DNA of 55,257 bases from an uncultured Actinomycetes bacterium (GTDB lineage Bacteria > Actinomycetota > Actinomycetes > Nanopelagicales > Nanopelagicaceae), in contig CAIJOY010000021.1 in NCBI GenBank assembly GCA_903822425.1, forward strand, positions 1 to 55,257. Reading direction: 5' to 3'. Positions 54,206 through 55,257 of this stretch are shown piece after piece. The notes below the pieces were generated by a model. That model searched no databases and was not told the origin of the DNA. It saw only the letters and a list, made by a program, of their open reading frames with translations. The translations under genes were made by a program, and so were the position numbers. Every line of letters begins with the position of its first letter. The first letter of the stretch is position 1.

Positions 54206-55257
54206 ATGACAACTCCTCCTCGCAAATTTAGTAAGTATTCTGCTACAAAAAAAACTGTGGCACTGCTCGCTGTTTTTGCACTTTTCTTTGCCGGGACATA
54301 TTTCTTGCGGCAAAAAGACGCCCCAGCTTTTTCAACGCTGCAAGACTACAAAAGCCAAGAATTGTCCTGGAGCACTTGCTATGACACTTTTGATTGTTCT
54401 ACCCTTTCTGTGCCTATTGATTATTCAGACTTATCCATTGGTTCATTTGATATCGGAATTTTGCGACATAGTGCAACAGATCAAGCCAACCGCATTGGCT
54501 CATTAGTAGTAAACCCTGGTGGTCCTGGAGCATCAGGTATGGAGTATGCCTATAACGCTGAATACATTGTGAGTTCCGGGATTTTGGCTAAGTATGACAT
54601 CGTCGGCTTTGACCCACGCGGAGTAGGCGATAGCACGCCAATTCATTGTTTGACCGATAAAGAGACCGATGCAAACTATGCCGCAGATAGTAAGCCTGAT
54701 AGCCCTGCAGAATTTGACGCACAGATAAAACAAGCCCAGCAATACATCGCCGAATGTGAAGCGAAAACTCCGAACTTAACTCACTACGGCACAGTAAATG
54801 CTGCTCGCGACATGGATTTACTACGCATTGCACTGGGTGATAGCACACTTAATTTTCTCGGTAAAAGCTACGGCACATACCTCGGCACTCTCTATGCTCA
54901 ATTGTTCCCTGACAAAGTTGGCCGAATGATTTTAGATGGTGCAATCGATCCAAATATCACCGCCGTGCAGCAAAGCATCGCACAAGCAGTTGGTTTTGAT
55001 CGTGCACTGAATGCATTCATTACCGATTGCTATAAACGAAAGAATTGTTCATTACAAAAACCAGCCAAAGCAGCAGTTAAACAATTTATTCAGTTATTTA
55101 CTACCGCGGCAAAGAAACCGCTCACTGGTACGCCAGAGCGCCCCGTTACTGAATCATTGGTAGTCCTTGGAACTGCATCGGCACTTTATGACAATACTTC
55201 TGGTTGGCCGCAGTTGCGAAGTGCTTTAAAGGAGTCACTCAAAGGAAACGGTTCCAC
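54206..55257 (+). CDS. alpha/beta-hydrolase, S33 tripeptidyl-aminopeptidase-like, 3' end outside window
   Basis: The first 350 codons are present and the frame is open to the window edge. The protein has an N-terminal signal/anchor helix (about 17-34), then a secreted alpha/beta-hydrolase domain. That domain shows PIDYSDLSIGSFDIGILRH, the oxyanion-hole region VVNPGGPGASG, YDIVGFDPRGVGDS and the nucleophile elbow G-K-S-Y-G. Cysteines after the elbow and a missing C-terminal TAP-like domain are expected from the family. It resembles the SlpD/SlpE-type exported peptidases of Streptomyces. Peptide uptake or turnover is likely; the substrate is unknown. It lies 10 bases after holB. Confidence 0.88.
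   Translation, partial: MTTPPRKFSKYSATKKTVALLAVFALFFAGTYFLRQKDAPAFSTLQDYKSQELSWSTCYDTFDCSTLSVPIDYSDLSIGSFDIGILRHSATDQANRIGSLVVNPGGPGASGMEYAYNAEYIVSSGILAKYDIVGFDPRGVGDSTPIHCLTDKETDANYAADSKPDSPAEFDAQIKQAQQYIAECEAKTPNLTHYGTVNAARDMDLLRIALGDSTLNFLGKSYGTYLGTLYAQLFPDKVGRMILDGAIDPNITAVQQSIAQAVGFDRALNAFITDCYKRKNCSLQKPAKAAVKQFIQLFTTAAKKPLTGTPERPVTESLVVLGTASALYDNTSGWPQLRSALKESLKGNGS

Overview
The window is core chromosome around the replication origin of a small-genome, AT-leaning actinobacterium. I see no insertion sequences, prophage, CRISPR array or other accessory island. The actinobacterial assignment rests on three things. First, gene order matches the origin region of Mycobacterium and Streptomyces: gyrA-gyrB-dciA-recF-dnaN / dnaA / rpmH-rnpA-yidD-yidC-khpB-rsmG-parA-parB, then cwlM-trxA-trxB-murJ-DUF6049-NUDIX / pcnA. 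Second, several families are lineage-typical: DUF5318, DUF6049, a dCTP deaminase of the bifunctional Dcd:Dut type, an MFS-thymidylate kinase fusion, and HspR with a HAIR operator. Third, tRNA genes lack an encoded CCA. The modest GC content (judged by eye, not computed), very short intergenic gaps and apparent abundance of leaderless transcripts fit a streamlined aquatic lineage such as the freshwater acI/Nanopelagicales group. That last placement is inference.

Layout. 1-140: tRNA-Ala (cut by the window edge) and tRNA-Ile downstream of gyrA. 200-7507: leftward gyrA, gyrB, dciA, recF, dnaN. 7508-7885: oriC with clustered DnaA boxes. 7886-9292: dnaA, leftward. 9293-9557: DnaA-box-bearing dnaA/rpmH divergent promoter region. 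9558-14200: rightward rpmH to parB, with parS sites inside the starts of rsmG and parA. 14206-21316: leftward block with an aminotransferase, a catalytically degenerate CwlM-like amidase, thioredoxin system, MurJ lipid II flippase, a short DUF6049 protein and a NUDIX hydrolase. 21349-24065: pcnA (CCA-adding type) and an MFS transporter. 24117-31216: rightward DUF5318, class A PBP, GT87 mannosyltransferase-like protein, rpsF-ssb-rpsR-rplI, then dnaB behind a gap holding a phased DnaA-box-like triplet. 31226-34116: leftward EamA transporter, FadE5-like acyl-CoA dehydrogenase, tRNA-Gly. 34158-36256: dcd, lemA, M48 protease. 36257-38551: a two-component system. 38627-40687: a membrane Fe-S oxidoreductase, divergent from the heat-shock operon dnaK-grpE-dnaJ-hspR (40856-44480). 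44500-55257: pyrE, DedA protein, proton-pumping pyrophosphatase, topA, MFS-tmk fusion, holB and the start of an S33 peptidase.

The genes cover replication initiation (DnaA, DciA, DnaB, DnaN, SSB, HolB, RecF), DNA topology (GyrAB, TopA), segregation (ParAB-parS), wall building and its control (PBP, MurJ, CwlM-like protein), pyrimidine nucleotide supply (Dcd, PyrE, Tmk), protein quality control (DnaK system, M48 protease) and energy conservation (H+-PPase). The most interesting observations are the DnaA-box-like triplet upstream of dnaB, the in-frame parS sites, the loss of active-site residues in the CwlM-like protein, and a recurring TANNNT element 6-8 nt before start codons that implies leaderless translation.
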